Shown here: piece by piece, positions 34,147-43,898 of the stretch
Position numbering within the stretch: position 1 is the stretch's first letter
Layout: each line of letters starts with the position of its first letter
Origin: Oceanospirillum sp048268485
Lineage (GTDB): Bacteria > Pseudomonadota > Gammaproteobacteria > Pseudomonadales > Halomonadaceae
Length of the DNA stretch: 64,000 nt
Assembly: GCA_048268485.1 (NCBI GenBank)
Contig: JBLWVL010000016.1
Coordinates: 13,239-77,238 of the forward strand
Direction: 5' to 3'
Translations under genes and position numbers: made by a program
The notes under the pieces: model-generated
What the model saw: the letters and a program-made list of their open reading frames with translations, nothing else
Told to the model about the DNA's origin: nothing
Databases searched by the model: none

Positions 34147-35346
34147 ATGGCATTAAACGATAAAGGCGACCTGATAAAAGTTTCGGCAGCAGACCTTATG
34201 ATTGGGGATACATTGCCATGGACTGTTTATGATGCTACCGGGCGATTACTGATGGAGTCGGGGCATGTCATTTCAACCCAATCGCGACTTAATTCAATTA
34301 TTGCGTCTGGTTATCGTTTGGATGAGCTACCGAAAGAGGCTGAAGAAATCACTCCCGCTCCTGTCACCTCTGACCTCCCATCACCCATTGTCTACGCTAA
34401 AGATACCAATCCTTTTAACGAACTTGAAGAGATGTGCCTTGAGTTGGAGCAGGCTTTTGGCGGTATTATCGGTGAAGGTAGCTTTAAAGAGGGGCGTCTT
34501 GAGCGTCGTTTATATGAGTCATCATCTCAGATTCAGGGGCTGATTAAGCTTAATGGTGATGCTCTTCTTGGGTCAATTCACTTGTCTAACAAGTTCGATT
34601 ATTCCATTAAGCATCCTCTTCATGTTGCGATTATTTCTTCAATTATCGCTGATGCACTGGAGCTGCCCCAAGATGTCCAGCTTGCAATGATCGGTGCTGC
34701 GATTACCGCTAATATTGCAATGAGCTCTTATCAGGATAGCCTGCAGGAGCATAAAGGCCCTCTGACCGCTGAGCAGGAGGCTCGTGTTAAAGAACACCCC
34801 AGAGAAAGTTATAATCTGTTGAAGGCCGCAGGAATTACCAACCCGCTCTGGCTTGATATTGTTCTCCAGCACCATGAAAAAATTGATGGCAGTGGTTACC
34901 CGGAAGGCCTTCGTGGGGATCAGATCTGCCTTGAGGCAAAAATTGTAGGTCTGGCTGATATCTATTCTGCGATGATTTCCGGCCGGGCATACCGTCCTGC
35001 ACTGACGCCTCAGAGAAGTCTTAAGCAGTTGTTCATGCAGCGTGGCAGTTTCTTTGATGAATCTCTGACGAATATTTTTCTCTCAGAGCTGGGTGTCCAT
35101 CCCCCCGGATCGACTGTTGAGCTGGCGAATGGTGAAATGGGCGTTGTTATTAAGCGTAAAGCAGCCGAGAGCAGTAAACCCGTTGTTTCGTCCATACGGG
35201 ATCGTTTTGGTACACGCTTCATGCATCCGGTTATGCGTGACACCGGAGATAAGCGCTACAGCATCAAGAGTGACGTAAAAGCTGAGCAGCTTGGTAATAT
35301 TAATCCTTCAATCTTATGGGGACTGAAGCTGATGCGTGTCAGCTAA
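34147..35346 (+). CDS. HD-GYP-family protein with a degenerate HD pair
   Basis: HD-GYP proteins hydrolyse c-di-GMP using a bi- or tri-nuclear metal site. This 399-residue protein has an N-terminal module (about 1-65), then an HD-GYP-type domain (about 140-340). The first His (KHPLHVAI) is present, as are the segment HHEKIDGSGYP (from 242) and ADIYSAMISGRAYRPAL. The canonical HDIGK is replaced by TANIAM (187-192), so the metal site is probably broken and the protein may be a c-di-GMP sensor or inactive partner. A second family member lies at 43899-45206. The gene is monocistronic or cotranscribed with the cytochrome c' gene 50 bases on. Confidence 0.85.
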   Translation: MALNDKGDLIKVSAADLMIGDTLPWTVYDATGRLLMESGHVISTQSRLNSIIASGYRLDELPKEAEEITPAPVTSDLPSPIVYAKDTNPFNELEEMCLELEQAFGGIIGEGSFKEGRLERRLYESSSQIQGLIKLNGDALLGSIHLSNKFDYSIKHPLHVAIISSIIADALELPQDVQLAMIGAAITANIAMSSYQDSLQEHKGPLTAEQEARVKEHPRESYNLLKAAGITNPLWLDIVLQHHEKIDGSGYPEGLRGDQICLEAKIVGLADIYSAMISGRAYRPALTPQRSLKQLFMQRGSFFDESLTNIFLSELGVHPPGSTVELANGEMGVVIKRKAAESSKPVVSSIRDRFGTRFMHPVMRDTGDKRYSIKSDVKAEQLGNINPSILWGLKLMRVS

Positions 35347-35396
35347 CCTATTTGTACTGTTCTGGGGGATAAGCGGTTTGTTTAGAGGTATGGATT

Positions 35397-35840
35397 ATGA
35401 GTAGGTTGTTCGCGTTAATTCTCAGCCTTTTTCTGGTAGGGAATGCCAGTGCTGCAGACTATACTGATCCAAATGTTGCCACTCAGGCACGACAGGATCA
35501 GTTTGAAGATATCAAAGCAAGTTTTAAACAGCTTCGCTTTATTCTGCTTCAGAAAGAGTTTGATGTTATTTCTGCTCGTGCTGAGGCGGATAAGTTAGCT
35601 GCACTGAGTCAGCCGCTGCTGGAGATGTTTCGTGTCAGGTCTGATCATGGGGATACAAAAGCACTTGGGCGGATTTGGGATAGCTGGCCGCGCTTTGAAG
35701 CTCAGATGCTGAAGTTTATTGAGCTGACGGAAAAAACTGCCCAGAGCTTGGAACTGGCTAATCAAGAGGATGCGCGCATGTTTGTAAACCAGGCTGCAAA
35801 AAGTTGTAAAAGCTGTCACCGCTTCTTTAAGAAGCGTTGA
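35397..35840 (+). CDS. Cytochrome c'-like periplasmic protein
   Basis: The 147-residue protein has a Sec signal peptide (1-19, cleavage after NASA) and a C-terminal haem motif CKSCH. The haem site near the C terminus and a helical body with basic and acidic residues fit the cytochrome c'/c-556 family of four-helix bundles, which bind NO or O2 or act in electron transfer. No redox partner gene is adjacent. Confidence 0.88.
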   Translation: MSRLFALILSLFLVGNASAADYTDPNVATQARQDQFEDIKASFKQLRFILLQKEFDVISARAEADKLAALSQPLLEMFRVRSDHGDTKALGRIWDSWPRFEAQMLKFIELTEKTAQSLELANQEDARMFVNQAAKSCKSCHRFFKKR

Positions 35841-35911
35841 GGCCCGTTTTGCTAGGGTGTTTTCTTCTGCACTTGTCCTTCCGGTTTCTCTTACTGGCTT
35901 CCTGCCGATAG

Positions 35912-35944
35912 CAGCCGATGACCTGATGGGTCATCAGCTGTTTT
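35912..35944 (+). terminator. Rho-independent terminator after the cytochrome c' gene
   Basis: CAGC and GATGACC on the left pair with GGTCATC and GCTG on the right, with one mismatch between the two helices and a TGATG loop. TTTTAT follows directly. It separates the cytochrome gene from convergent hisC. Confidence 0.65.
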
Positions 35945-35964
35945 ATCCTTGATGATAGCTCCTG

Positions 35965-37026
35965 CTATATATGAGCATACCCTTCCAGGGTAGTGATCAG
36001 TGTTTGCATCTCTTCCCGGGTTCCTATGCTGATACGCAAGTAGTTTTCAATACCTGGTTTGGTAAAATGGCGTACCAGAATATTTTGGTTGCGCAGATAA
36101 GCCATCAAATCATCTCCGGTAGAACTTCTGTGGCGAGCGAAAACAAAGTTGGTACTTGATGGCAGCACTTCGAAACCGAGAGACGTTAGTCGCTCTGTGG
36201 TCCAGTCCCTGTCACTTATAATCTGTTGAACCGTTTGGGCAAAGTAATCGGTATCTTCAATTGCCGCAGTAGCGGATGCCAGTGCCAGCATATCCAGCGG
36301 GTAAGAGTTGAAGGAATTTTTGACCCGCTCCAGGCCGGCAATCAGATCCGGGTGGCCCAGAGCAAAACCTACACGCATACCTGCAAGGCTTCGCGATTTT
36401 GAAAGCGTTTGTACTACCAGAAGATTGGGATATTTGCCTATCAGTGAACAAGCACTTTCAGCACCGAAATCCACATAAGCCTCATCAACAAGAACCAGTG
36501 TGTCTGTATTCCTTTGCAGGAGCGCTTCAATCTCACCAAGGCTTACCGCAATGCCGGTAGGGGCATTGGGGTTCGCAAAAATAATACCTCCATTTTCCTG
36601 GTGGTACTGGCTAAGATCGATACGGAAATCATCTGTCAGTGGAATGTGCTCAGCTTCAATATTGTAGAGGTTGCAGTAAACGTCGTAGAAGCTGTATGTC
36701 ATTGCAGGCATTAACAGAGGCTTTTTCTGACGGAAGAATGCCATAAAAGCATGTGCCAGAACTTCATCTGAGCCATTCCCGACAAAGATATGATCCATCG
36801 GTAGTTCAAAGTAACTGCTCAGGGCTTCTTTAAGGGCTGATCCGTCAGGGTCAGGGTAGAGACGGAGCTTCTCCAGGGGGAAATGGCCAAGAGCCTCGGT
36901 CACCTTAGGCGATGGTGGGTATGGGTTTTCATTGGTATTCAGTTTGATGATATTGCTGGTTTTAGGCTGCTCACCGGGTACATAGGGTTGAAGGGAGTTT
37001 AACGCGTCACTCCAGAATTTACTCAT
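35965..37026 (-). CDS. hisC: Histidinol-phosphate aminotransferase
   Basis: HisC converts imidazole acetol phosphate to histidinol phosphate using PLP and glutamate. The 353-residue fold-type I aminotransferase shows the N-terminal LNTNENPYPPSP, the PLP site FANPNAPTGIAV, VLVDEAYVDF, and the Schiff-base Lys in TLSKSRSLAGMRVGFALG. It is not in a his operon. Isolated hisC paralogues (hisC2) are common and may also act on aromatic amino acids. It is convergent with the cytochrome c' gene. Confidence 0.93.
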   Translation of the reverse strand: MSKFWSDALNSLQPYVPGEQPKTSNIIKLNTNENPYPPSPKVTEALGHFPLEKLRLYPDPDGSALKEALSSYFELPMDHIFVGNGSDEVLAHAFMAFFRQKKPLLMPAMTYSFYDVYCNLYNIEAEHIPLTDDFRIDLSQYHQENGGIIFANPNAPTGIAVSLGEIEALLQRNTDTLVLVDEAYVDFGAESACSLIGKYPNLLVVQTLSKSRSLAGMRVGFALGHPDLIAGLERVKNSFNSYPLDMLALASATAAIEDTDYFAQTVQQIISDRDWTTERLTSLGFEVLPSSTNFVFARHRSSTGDDLMAYLRNQNILVRHFTKPGIENYLRISIGTREEMQTLITTLEGYAHI

Positions 37027-37477
37027 GTGTTAACTCTTCTGTTTTCTATAGGAGGGTTGCAGTACATCGCTAAATGCGTGATTGGCTGATGATCGAATAA
37101 ACGGTAAAACTCAAAGCTGATCAGGTCTGGCGCATCGCAATAAAAGAAAATCCTAGACTAGCATTGCCCATGATAATTCTCACCTGCTATGGCCGATTTT
37201 TTCGGACTTAGATGTCCATATAGTTGTGCTGTAAATAAATTGTTACGCACCTCTGTTGAGGCTTTACATCTGTCCGATGCTGAAAAGTCCCTTTTTTAGG
37301 GCTGACAGGTATAATCTTTAGTCTATAACATCTCAGTTTTTCTTTTGTCCACGTCAAAACCCATTTCTCCAATAACAACAAATGTCAGGGTGACGATGGC
37401 TTCTGCGTTGGTTGCCCGTTCATGCGATTGCCTGTGAGCGGATTTCGTTCGTGATGCATCTTGTTTTGGAGAATCTA
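37027..37477. other. Intergenic region between divergent hisC and the YitT-type gene
   Basis: These 451 bases presumably hold both promoters. TATAAT occurs at 37310-37315 without a convincing -35. The frame for the downstream gene can be extended upstream from 37478, but the extension lacks a ribosome site. I see no RNA gene or repeat. Confidence 0.5.
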
Positions 37478-38119
37478 ATGAAAATTTATGCTACTCAGTG
37501 GCTGGCCATTGTTGAGGCCAGCTTACTGGTTGCGCTTGGTGTGCAGCTGATAAATGCATCTGATCTTTTAGTTGGCGGTACAGCTGGTTTGACATTAATT
37601 GCGCTTCAGTTTTTGCCTGATATGACCTTCGGGCAGGTTTTCTTCCTGGTTAACCTGCCCTTTTATCTGATCGCTCTTCGTTATTTGGGGGTTGGTTTTA
37701 CACTGCGGACATTCGGTGCCGTGTCTTTATTGTCTGTATTTTCAGATCTTATCTCACAGTATGTCAGTCTTGAACTGGCACACCCTCTGATTGCTTCTGT
37801 TTTAGGTGGGCTCCTGATTGGTTTAGGACTTACTTTCCTGATCCGGGCTCAGGCCTCATTGGGTGGTATTACAATTCTTGCAGTATTCCTTGAGCGTCGT
37901 CTATCCGTTAATGCAGCGCGAACTACATTGGTAACAGACATGGGTATTCTGATATTTGGTTTTGTCTTTTTTGATGCTTTGACTGTTTTGTACTCTATTG
38001 CTGCCTTCATAGCGGTAGGTTCTGTTATGGGGCGATATCGCAAGCCAGCTTTTGTTCCGCCTGAACAGCTGGCACCTGAGGTCAAGGTGTCGCTTCAGCA
38101 GGAGGCAGTTAAAGCCTGA
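37478..38119 (+). CDS. YitT/YczE-like multispanning membrane protein
   Basis: The 213-residue protein has about six hydrophobic helices. The N-terminal segments LLVGGTAGLTLIALQFLPD and QASLGGITILAVFLERR look like the repeated Gly-rich elements of the YitT/DUF161 family. Its function is unknown. I chose the ATG at 37478 because TTTGGAG lies 7 bases before it, and upstream in-frame starts lack a ribosome site. It is preceded by divergent hisC and followed, after 217 bases, by a multicopper oxidase. Confidence 0.75.
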   Translation: MKIYATQWLAIVEASLLVALGVQLINASDLLVGGTAGLTLIALQFLPDMTFGQVFFLVNLPFYLIALRYLGVGFTLRTFGAVSLLSVFSDLISQYVSLELAHPLIASVLGGLLIGLGLTFLIRAQASLGGITILAVFLERRLSVNAARTTLVTDMGILIFGFVFFDALTVLYSIAAFIAVGSVMGRYRKPAFVPPEQLAPEVKVSLQQEAVKA

Positions 38120-38336
38120 TCTTTCGGGACTAGGTTTTGATAAGTACCCAAAAGCGGCAGTTGATTCTGTCGTTTTTTTTATGCGGTATTTAATATGGCA
38201 ACCTTGTTTGGGCTCCGGAGAATTTAGTATCGGTATGATGGGCGCGCGTTATAATGTACAGGTATTTAAGGTAAATAAGCCTGTAAAGCCATGTTAAGCC
38301 AGCAATAGTCTGCCAGAGAATAAAAAAGGCCTGCCA

Positions 38337-39782
38337 TTGAACACTCGTAAGAATGTTATAACAACCACTCAACACAATCAGATTGAAGCATCAGACGGAA
38401 CATTAAGTCGCAGGAATTTCCTGCGAATGAGTGCGTTAGGGGCGGCAGCGGTAGCTCTGCCGCGCTGGAGTCTGGCTCAGGTGGATTCAGCTATTGCGTA
38501 TCACTATCGACTAACCGCTGAGCCTGCTGAGGCTGAACTGGTACCGGGCTATCCGAGTAGTGTTCTGGCATTTAATGGGGATATTCCTGCACCGGTTATC
38601 CGTGCAAAGCAGGGGCAGCCCGTTCGTATCGAATTTACCAATAAACTGGATGAGCCGACAACGATTCACTGGCATGGTCTTCGTATTCCGATTGAAATGG
38701 ATGGTGTGCCTTTTTTAAGCCAAAAACCGGTCATGCCGGGTGAAACCTTTGTTTATGAGTTTACACCGCCGGATGCCGGAACCTTCTGGTATCACCCGCA
38801 TATGAATAGTGTCGTTCAGTTGGGTAAAGGGCTTGTTGGTGCCCTTATCGTTGAAGAGGCGATAAAGCCAGATTTCGATATTGATGAGGTGTTGATCCTT
38901 AAGCACTGGCATCTGGATAAACAGGGCCAGTGGAAGGCTCTCACCCGGCCTCGTTATGCTGCTCGAATGGGAACCCCCGGAGAGTGGGGGACGGCTAATG
39001 GCATCAACAACCCGACACTGAGTTATCGGGCAGGAAGCCGGGTTCGACTGCGGTTAGCCAATGTTGATAATACCATGACCTATAACCTGCGCCTGAAGGG
39101 GGTAGTGGCCCAGGTTGTTGCCATTGACGGCAATCCTGTGGCGGAGCCCTTTGTTTTTGAGCAACATAAAATTGGTCCCGGCATGCGTCTGGATCTGGGG
39201 TTTATAATGCCAGAAACCAAGCCAGATCGTGATGGTGTTGTTCTGGAGTATCTACGGGGTAAATTTGGCTTCCCTTTGGCAAGCTTTACAGCGTCTTCTG
39301 AACCTTCATTAAAGGCCCGACCAATCCCCCGGGTGGCAATGAATCCGGTTCCTGTGCCCGATTTGCAGACTGCTGAGACAATTCCTTTTGCTTTTGAGTG
39401 GGAAGGAGCAATCAGCCCTGTTGGTGAAGATGGTAAAACCCATGATACCTTTTGGCTGATTAACCGCCGACCCTGGCAGGGCATGGGGCCGGGTAATATC
39501 CCTGATCCTGTGGCGGATCTGGAACTGGGTAAAAGTTATATTTTTGATTTGAAAAATAATACCCAATACCATCACCCTATTCATCTTCATGGCCATACAT
39601 TTCTGGTTTTAGAAATGGATGGCAAACCTGTGAAGCCCTTTTATACAGATACTGTATTACTCGGTAAAAATGGTCGGGCTAAGGCGGCGTTTGTTGCCGA
39701 TAACCCTGGGAGCTGGATGTATCATTGTCATGTTATCGAACATATGAAAACCGGCCTGATGGGTTATGTTAGGGTGAGTTAA
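38337..39782 (+). CDS. Tat-exported multicopper oxidase
   Basis: The 481-residue protein has a twin-arginine signal (SRRNFLRMSALGAAAVALP, residues 24-42). All four copper-ligand regions are visible: TIHWHGLRI, WYHPHMN, HPIHLHGHTF and WMYHCHVIEHM. These form the type 1 site and the trinuclear T2/T3 cluster, so it should oxidise a substrate with reduction of O2 to water. Candidates are cuprous or manganous ions or phenols. There is no Met-rich copper insert as in CueO. The start is a TTG with AAGG about 8 bases before it; no ATG lies before the signal. Confidence 0.92.
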   Translation: MNTRKNVITTTQHNQIEASDGTLSRRNFLRMSALGAAAVALPRWSLAQVDSAIAYHYRLTAEPAEAELVPGYPSSVLAFNGDIPAPVIRAKQGQPVRIEFTNKLDEPTTIHWHGLRIPIEMDGVPFLSQKPVMPGETFVYEFTPPDAGTFWYHPHMNSVVQLGKGLVGALIVEEAIKPDFDIDEVLILKHWHLDKQGQWKALTRPRYAARMGTPGEWGTANGINNPTLSYRAGSRVRLRLANVDNTMTYNLRLKGVVAQVVAIDGNPVAEPFVFEQHKIGPGMRLDLGFIMPETKPDRDGVVLEYLRGKFGFPLASFTASSEPSLKARPIPRVAMNPVPVPDLQTAETIPFAFEWEGAISPVGEDGKTHDTFWLINRRPWQGMGPGNIPDPVADLELGKSYIFDLKNNTQYHHPIHLHGHTFLVLEMDGKPVKPFYTDTVLLGKNGRAKAAFVADNPGSWMYHCHVIEHMKTGLMGYVRVS

Positions 39783-39812
39783 TGTTTTGTTTTTTTATAA
39801 GGTAGATCAATA

Positions 39813-39983
39813 ATGGATCGTGTTGCTCTTGGGCGTATTTTTATGAATGGCGGCGGCCTTTTGTTGGTTTCGACCGCTGCGGTTAATTGGGCAGATATTA
39901 TTGGTGTTAATAATGGTTATCTGGCCATTGGCGGTACAGTGTCTATGGTGATCGGTTATGGTTTGGGCAGGAATCAGCTATAG
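39813..39983 (+). CDS. Small 56-residue hydrophobic protein
   Basis: A short frame begins with ATG 30 bases after the multicopper oxidase, with AAGG upstream, and ends at TAG. The peptide starts MDRVALGRIFMNGGGLLLVS and ends in a Gly-rich hydrophobic stretch (YLAIGGTVSMVIGYGLGRNQL without its first residues), consistent with two short membrane segments. I do not recognise it. Its position suggests cotranscription with the oxidase. Confidence 0.45.
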   Translation: MDRVALGRIFMNGGGLLLVSTAAVNWADIIGVNNGYLAIGGTVSMVIGYGLGRNQL

Positions 39984-40153
39984 CTTCGCGTCAAAATACA
40001 GCTGGTGTTAGTAAAGGTTATTGGTGTTAACATTACTGAGTATTGGGGCTGTCAGCTTCAGTATGGCGTGTGGCAGGATTAGCTGCTACAGGTTTTTCAT
40101 TATGCCCTTAGACCTCACGGGCGTCGCTATAACCGAATATTGGAACGTATAGG

Positions 40154-42583
40154 ATGTCCCTCTCAGTCTCTCAGCCTGCCGTATCAGCTCTTTGCTCTGT
40201 TCTGAATCAGTATAGAATGCTTATATTGGCTGCTATTATATTAGCTGTAATTACTGTGCTGGGTGTTTGTTACAGTATTCGGGTGACTGAAGAGGCGTTT
40301 TATCTGTCTTTAGAGCGGGATTCTGATGTACTGGAAAAAAGTTTTAATGGTTTATTAGAACGTACTTATAAAAATATGGAAATGATTGCGACGTTTGTCA
40401 GCAATAATCATGATGTTCAGCAATTGTTTTATAAAGGGATGTTAGCTGTTCAGGCCGAAGGCGGCGGTGCTGGTGCCGAGGCTGCAGCGCTTTATCGTCA
40501 TGCCCTTTATGATGCTGTTGCTCCTGGTTGGACTAAGATTCAGCAACAGTTTGATGCCCGTCAACTTCACTTCCATCTGGCTCCGGGGTCCCTGAGCTTT
40601 CTACGTGTTCACCGGCCGGAGAAATACGGCGACCGTATGGATGATCTCCGGCATACCGTTGTGGATGTGAATGCGACATTAGAGCCAGTTTCGGGCTTTG
40701 AAACCGGGCGGGTTTATTCAGGCTTACGCGGCGTTGTTCCTGTTTTTGCAAAAAATAGTATTACACAGCAGCAGGTACATGTAGGGGCACTTGAGGTGGG
40801 GACCTCTTTTAATACCGTATTGAAAATATTTGATGATACTCAGAATGTCGGAGGCGGTATTTTGTTACAGCGTGATCATGTTGAATCAACGATGTGGCCT
40901 GAGTATATCGAGGAGCGTTTTGGCGATGTAATTCACTCCTGTGACTGCTACCTGGAGGCGGAGTCACGAAAAGGTGAGTTGCGCAGAATGATAGATCGGG
41001 TGGCAGAGGATCGCCAGGATCATCATAGTGTGAGGTTGTATCCGCTTGATGACCGATACTATGGCTTCTCACTGATCCCTTTGTTTGATTATAAAAAGAG
41101 CTTATCGGGCAAAGATCCTCAGAATCGCATTGGTTATATTGCATTCTGGTTTGACCAGACAGAAAAATACCAACACCTGCAAAGCACTCAGCAGCGTTAT
41201 CTGATGCTGGCCGTTGTCGGTTACCTGTTTGTTTTGTCCATGATGATTTTGCTGGTTCGCTTTTATATACGCCACCTTAGCAAACAGGTTAAACAGAAGA
41301 CAATGGCGCTTCAGGAAAGCACAGACCAGCTGAACCGGGCGCAGAAAATCGCCCATCTGGGCCATTGGCAGTTACAGGTTGAAGCGAATCAGCTGGTATT
41401 TTCAGATGAAGTTTACCGAATTGTGGGGCTGCCCCGGGATACGGATATAAGTCTTGGGCAGTTTCTCTCCTGTGTCCATGAAGAGGATCGGGAAGAGGTC
41501 CGGCAAGCTTTCCTAAGCGTGAAAAAAGGGATCTCCGGTGACCTGACCCATAGAGTTAAAAGTGTTGATGATCACCTGATCTATGTTCGTAACCATATGG
41601 AGGTGCTCTTTAATGATACCGGTGATGTGGATCGTATTTTGGGTACTATCCAGGATATTTCACACCAGATTGAGCTGCAAAAAGCGATAGAAGCTAAAGA
41701 GCAGCTTTATCGGCAGATTTTTGAGCGCAGTCGTGCAGTCAAGCTGCTACTGAACCCTGATCAAGGGCAGATTATTGATGCCAATGAAGCGGCGCAAAGG
41801 TACTACGGATACAGTCACCAGCAGCTGACCAGTATGACAATTGATAAGATTAATACTCTGCCACTTGAAGCACTCAGGGCTGAATTTGAGCGCACATTGG
41901 CTGAGGATTGTGATTATGGCAGTTATAAACACCGGCTGGCGAATGGTGATATTCGCGATGTTGAAATTTATACCAGTGATGTGGAATTTGATGGTAAGCA
42001 CTACTACCACTCAATTATCTTTGATGTCACTGAACGTAATCAGGTTTTGGCTCAGCTGGAAAAAGCGGCTATGCACGATAGTCTGACAGGCCTGTTTAAC
42101 CGGCGAAGTATTAATTATCGTGCTGAACTGGAAGTTGCCCGTTATCTGAGAACAGAGGAACCATTCTCTGTCATTATGATGGATATCGATCACTTTAAAC
42201 GCTTCAATGATATTTACGGTCATGATGTGGGAGATATGGTGCTCAGGCATGTTGCTCAGCTGTTTGAGTCAGAAGTGCGGGCAACAGATCTGGTGGGACG
42301 TTTTGGCGGTGAGGAGTTTATTGTTTTGGCACCGCAAACAGACAGAGAGCATGCTACCTTGCTGGCTGAGCGCATTGTGAGTTCAGTGCGGGCTTTTGAA
42401 ATGGAGCATGGTGATGAACGTCTTAAAATAACGCTTTCTGCAGGCGTGGCAACGTTGGACAGTAACTTCAGTCTTAACCAGATTTTTGACCTAAAAGACT
42501 GTTTTGCCCAGCTGGTCAAGCATGCTGATGAGCAGCTTTATAATGCCAAGTCCAGAGGGCGTAATCAGGTTTGTAGTTTGTGA
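40154..42583 (+). CDS. Membrane sensor diguanylate cyclase (Cache-like, PAS, GGDEF)
   Basis: The 809-residue protein has a membrane helix (about 20-42), a large periplasmic domain likely of double-Cache type (about 43-345), a second helix (about 350-372), two PAS modules (about 395-640) and a C-terminal GGDEF domain. The active-site motif is GGEEF (718-722), with an inhibitory I-site RATD five residues before it, so an active, feedback-inhibited cyclase is expected. It adds to the two other c-di-GMP-related proteins nearby. Confidence 0.92.
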   Translation: MSLSVSQPAVSALCSVLNQYRMLILAAIILAVITVLGVCYSIRVTEEAFYLSLERDSDVLEKSFNGLLERTYKNMEMIATFVSNNHDVQQLFYKGMLAVQAEGGGAGAEAAALYRHALYDAVAPGWTKIQQQFDARQLHFHLAPGSLSFLRVHRPEKYGDRMDDLRHTVVDVNATLEPVSGFETGRVYSGLRGVVPVFAKNSITQQQVHVGALEVGTSFNTVLKIFDDTQNVGGGILLQRDHVESTMWPEYIEERFGDVIHSCDCYLEAESRKGELRRMIDRVAEDRQDHHSVRLYPLDDRYYGFSLIPLFDYKKSLSGKDPQNRIGYIAFWFDQTEKYQHLQSTQQRYLMLAVVGYLFVLSMMILLVRFYIRHLSKQVKQKTMALQESTDQLNRAQKIAHLGHWQLQVEANQLVFSDEVYRIVGLPRDTDISLGQFLSCVHEEDREEVRQAFLSVKKGISGDLTHRVKSVDDHLIYVRNHMEVLFNDTGDVDRILGTIQDISHQIELQKAIEAKEQLYRQIFERSRAVKLLLNPDQGQIIDANEAAQRYYGYSHQQLTSMTIDKINTLPLEALRAEFERTLAEDCDYGSYKHRLANGDIRDVEIYTSDVEFDGKHYYHSIIFDVTERNQVLAQLEKAAMHDSLTGLFNRRSINYRAELEVARYLRTEEPFSVIMMDIDHFKRFNDIYGHDVGDMVLRHVAQLFESEVRATDLVGRFGGEEFIVLAPQTDREHATLLAERIVSSVRAFEMEHGDERLKITLSAGVATLDSNFSLNQIFDLKDCFAQLVKHADEQLYNAKSRGRNQVCSL

Positions 42584-42704
42584 TGGGGTTCGTAGTTTGT
42601 GACTGACTTGTAGCTTGTGGTGGTCAGAGGTTGATTACCTGCCCCTGAATAGCAACATGATGTGTTTCTTTAATAAGTTTATTTGTGAAAAACTGGAGTG
42701 AGGT

Positions 42705-43829
42705 GTGGTTTCGAATGGATTGCCTTCAGGGCTGAGATGGCTTGGTTTATGGTGCTTTTTTCTTCTGATCACCGCTTGTAGTGTTACGCCACAACAATCG
42801 CTGCCTGATACGCCCGCTGTGGCTGAGCAACCTCAGTCTGAGTCTGAGCCATTACCACAGCCCGGGCGTGCACCGGATGCTCAGCAGGAATCCGAAGTAG
42901 CGTACCTTCCTGATGATGTGATTACCGGTCACGTATCATACCGAGAGAGAATTGCGCTTTTACCCGGTGCTTTTGTTCGCGTTGTACTGATCCGGGAAGG
43001 GACGAATACAGAGCCTCCTCTTGAGATGGCTGAACAGATCTTCCACCCTACAGGTCAGGTGCCTTTTACTTATCGCCTGAAATTTAAGCCGGAAGATATC
43101 CATAGTGGTTTCCGTTATGTTATTAAAGGTCAGATTTTCTCCGAAGACGAGCGCCTTTTGTTTGCCAGTAAAACCCCTGTTGCTTTGGAGCCTTTAGGGC
43201 CTGAACGGGAGATTCATCTGCCCCTGATTCGTGTTCCTGTCACTCATCAGTCGCATATGAAACCTGTGACAGCAGCTGTGAGTCGGGTTTTTCAATGTGG
43301 GGACTTTGCTTTTGGCACCCGAACTGGCATTGGTGAGATTGCTTTGTATTTGCCGGAAGGAGTTCTGGTGCTTTCACAGGTTCGTTCAGCTTCCGGGGCT
43401 CGCTATGAGGAGGGTGATACTCTGTTCTGGATGAAAGGGGAGAAGGCGATGTTGTCATATAAAGGCGTATTGTATAGCCAGTGCGTGCACAATTCTTCCC
43501 GTGATGCCCGTGACCCTCATGAAAGACGCCCTGTCGACTTTCGGGCTGTGGGGCAGGAGCCTCCCTGGTTGTTGGAGGTGGTCTCTCAGCATAATCTTAA
43601 CCTGATTACTGAGTATGGACAGAAGCGGATACAGTTATCTGAGCCTGAGGCAATCTACAAAGCGGGCCGGGTGACCTTCCGCGCCATGGATGATATTAAC
43701 CGGGTTTCTGCCATAGTACGTCGCGAATCCTGTCAGGACTCTATGTCAGACAAAGTATGGCCACAAACTGTGAGTCTTTGGTGGAATGGGCGCCACTATC
43801 AGGGCTGTGGAGAGTTTCTGCAGCGTTAG
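42705..43829 (+). CDS. YbaY/MliC-type multidomain lipoprotein
   Basis: This 374-residue protein starts with GTG and has a lipobox LITAC (Cys25), so it is a probable outer-membrane lipoprotein. A Pro/Ser/Glu linker leads to a YbaY-like beta domain (about 70-165, VSYRERIALLPGAFVRVVLI). An MliC-like lysozyme-inhibitor domain follows (about 195-265, FQCGDFAFGTR...YKGVLYSQC). A C-terminal domain (about 290-374) has paired Cys residues (RRESCQDSMSD, HYQGCGEFL) like COG3650-type extensions. The MliC part suggests defence against c-type lysozyme. It is convergent with the HD-GYP gene. Domain names are by eye. Confidence 0.8.
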   Translation: MVSNGLPSGLRWLGLWCFFLLITACSVTPQQSLPDTPAVAEQPQSESEPLPQPGRAPDAQQESEVAYLPDDVITGHVSYRERIALLPGAFVRVVLIREGTNTEPPLEMAEQIFHPTGQVPFTYRLKFKPEDIHSGFRYVIKGQIFSEDERLLFASKTPVALEPLGPEREIHLPLIRVPVTHQSHMKPVTAAVSRVFQCGDFAFGTRTGIGEIALYLPEGVLVLSQVRSASGARYEEGDTLFWMKGEKAMLSYKGVLYSQCVHNSSRDARDPHERRPVDFRAVGQEPPWLLEVVSQHNLNLITEYGQKRIQLSEPEAIYKAGRVTFRAMDDINRVSAIVRRESCQDSMSDKVWPQTVSLWWNGRHYQGCGEFLQR

Positions 43830-43898
43830 CCCTTGTATCAGAAGGTGTATGACCTTTGGGTTGCAGGTCTTTGTGCGGTTACAGTTAGTGGCTTAGCT

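Noticed and set aside
38250..38255. TATAAT as a promoter before the multicopper oxidase
   Set aside because: No acceptable -35 element lies at 16-18 bases upstream.
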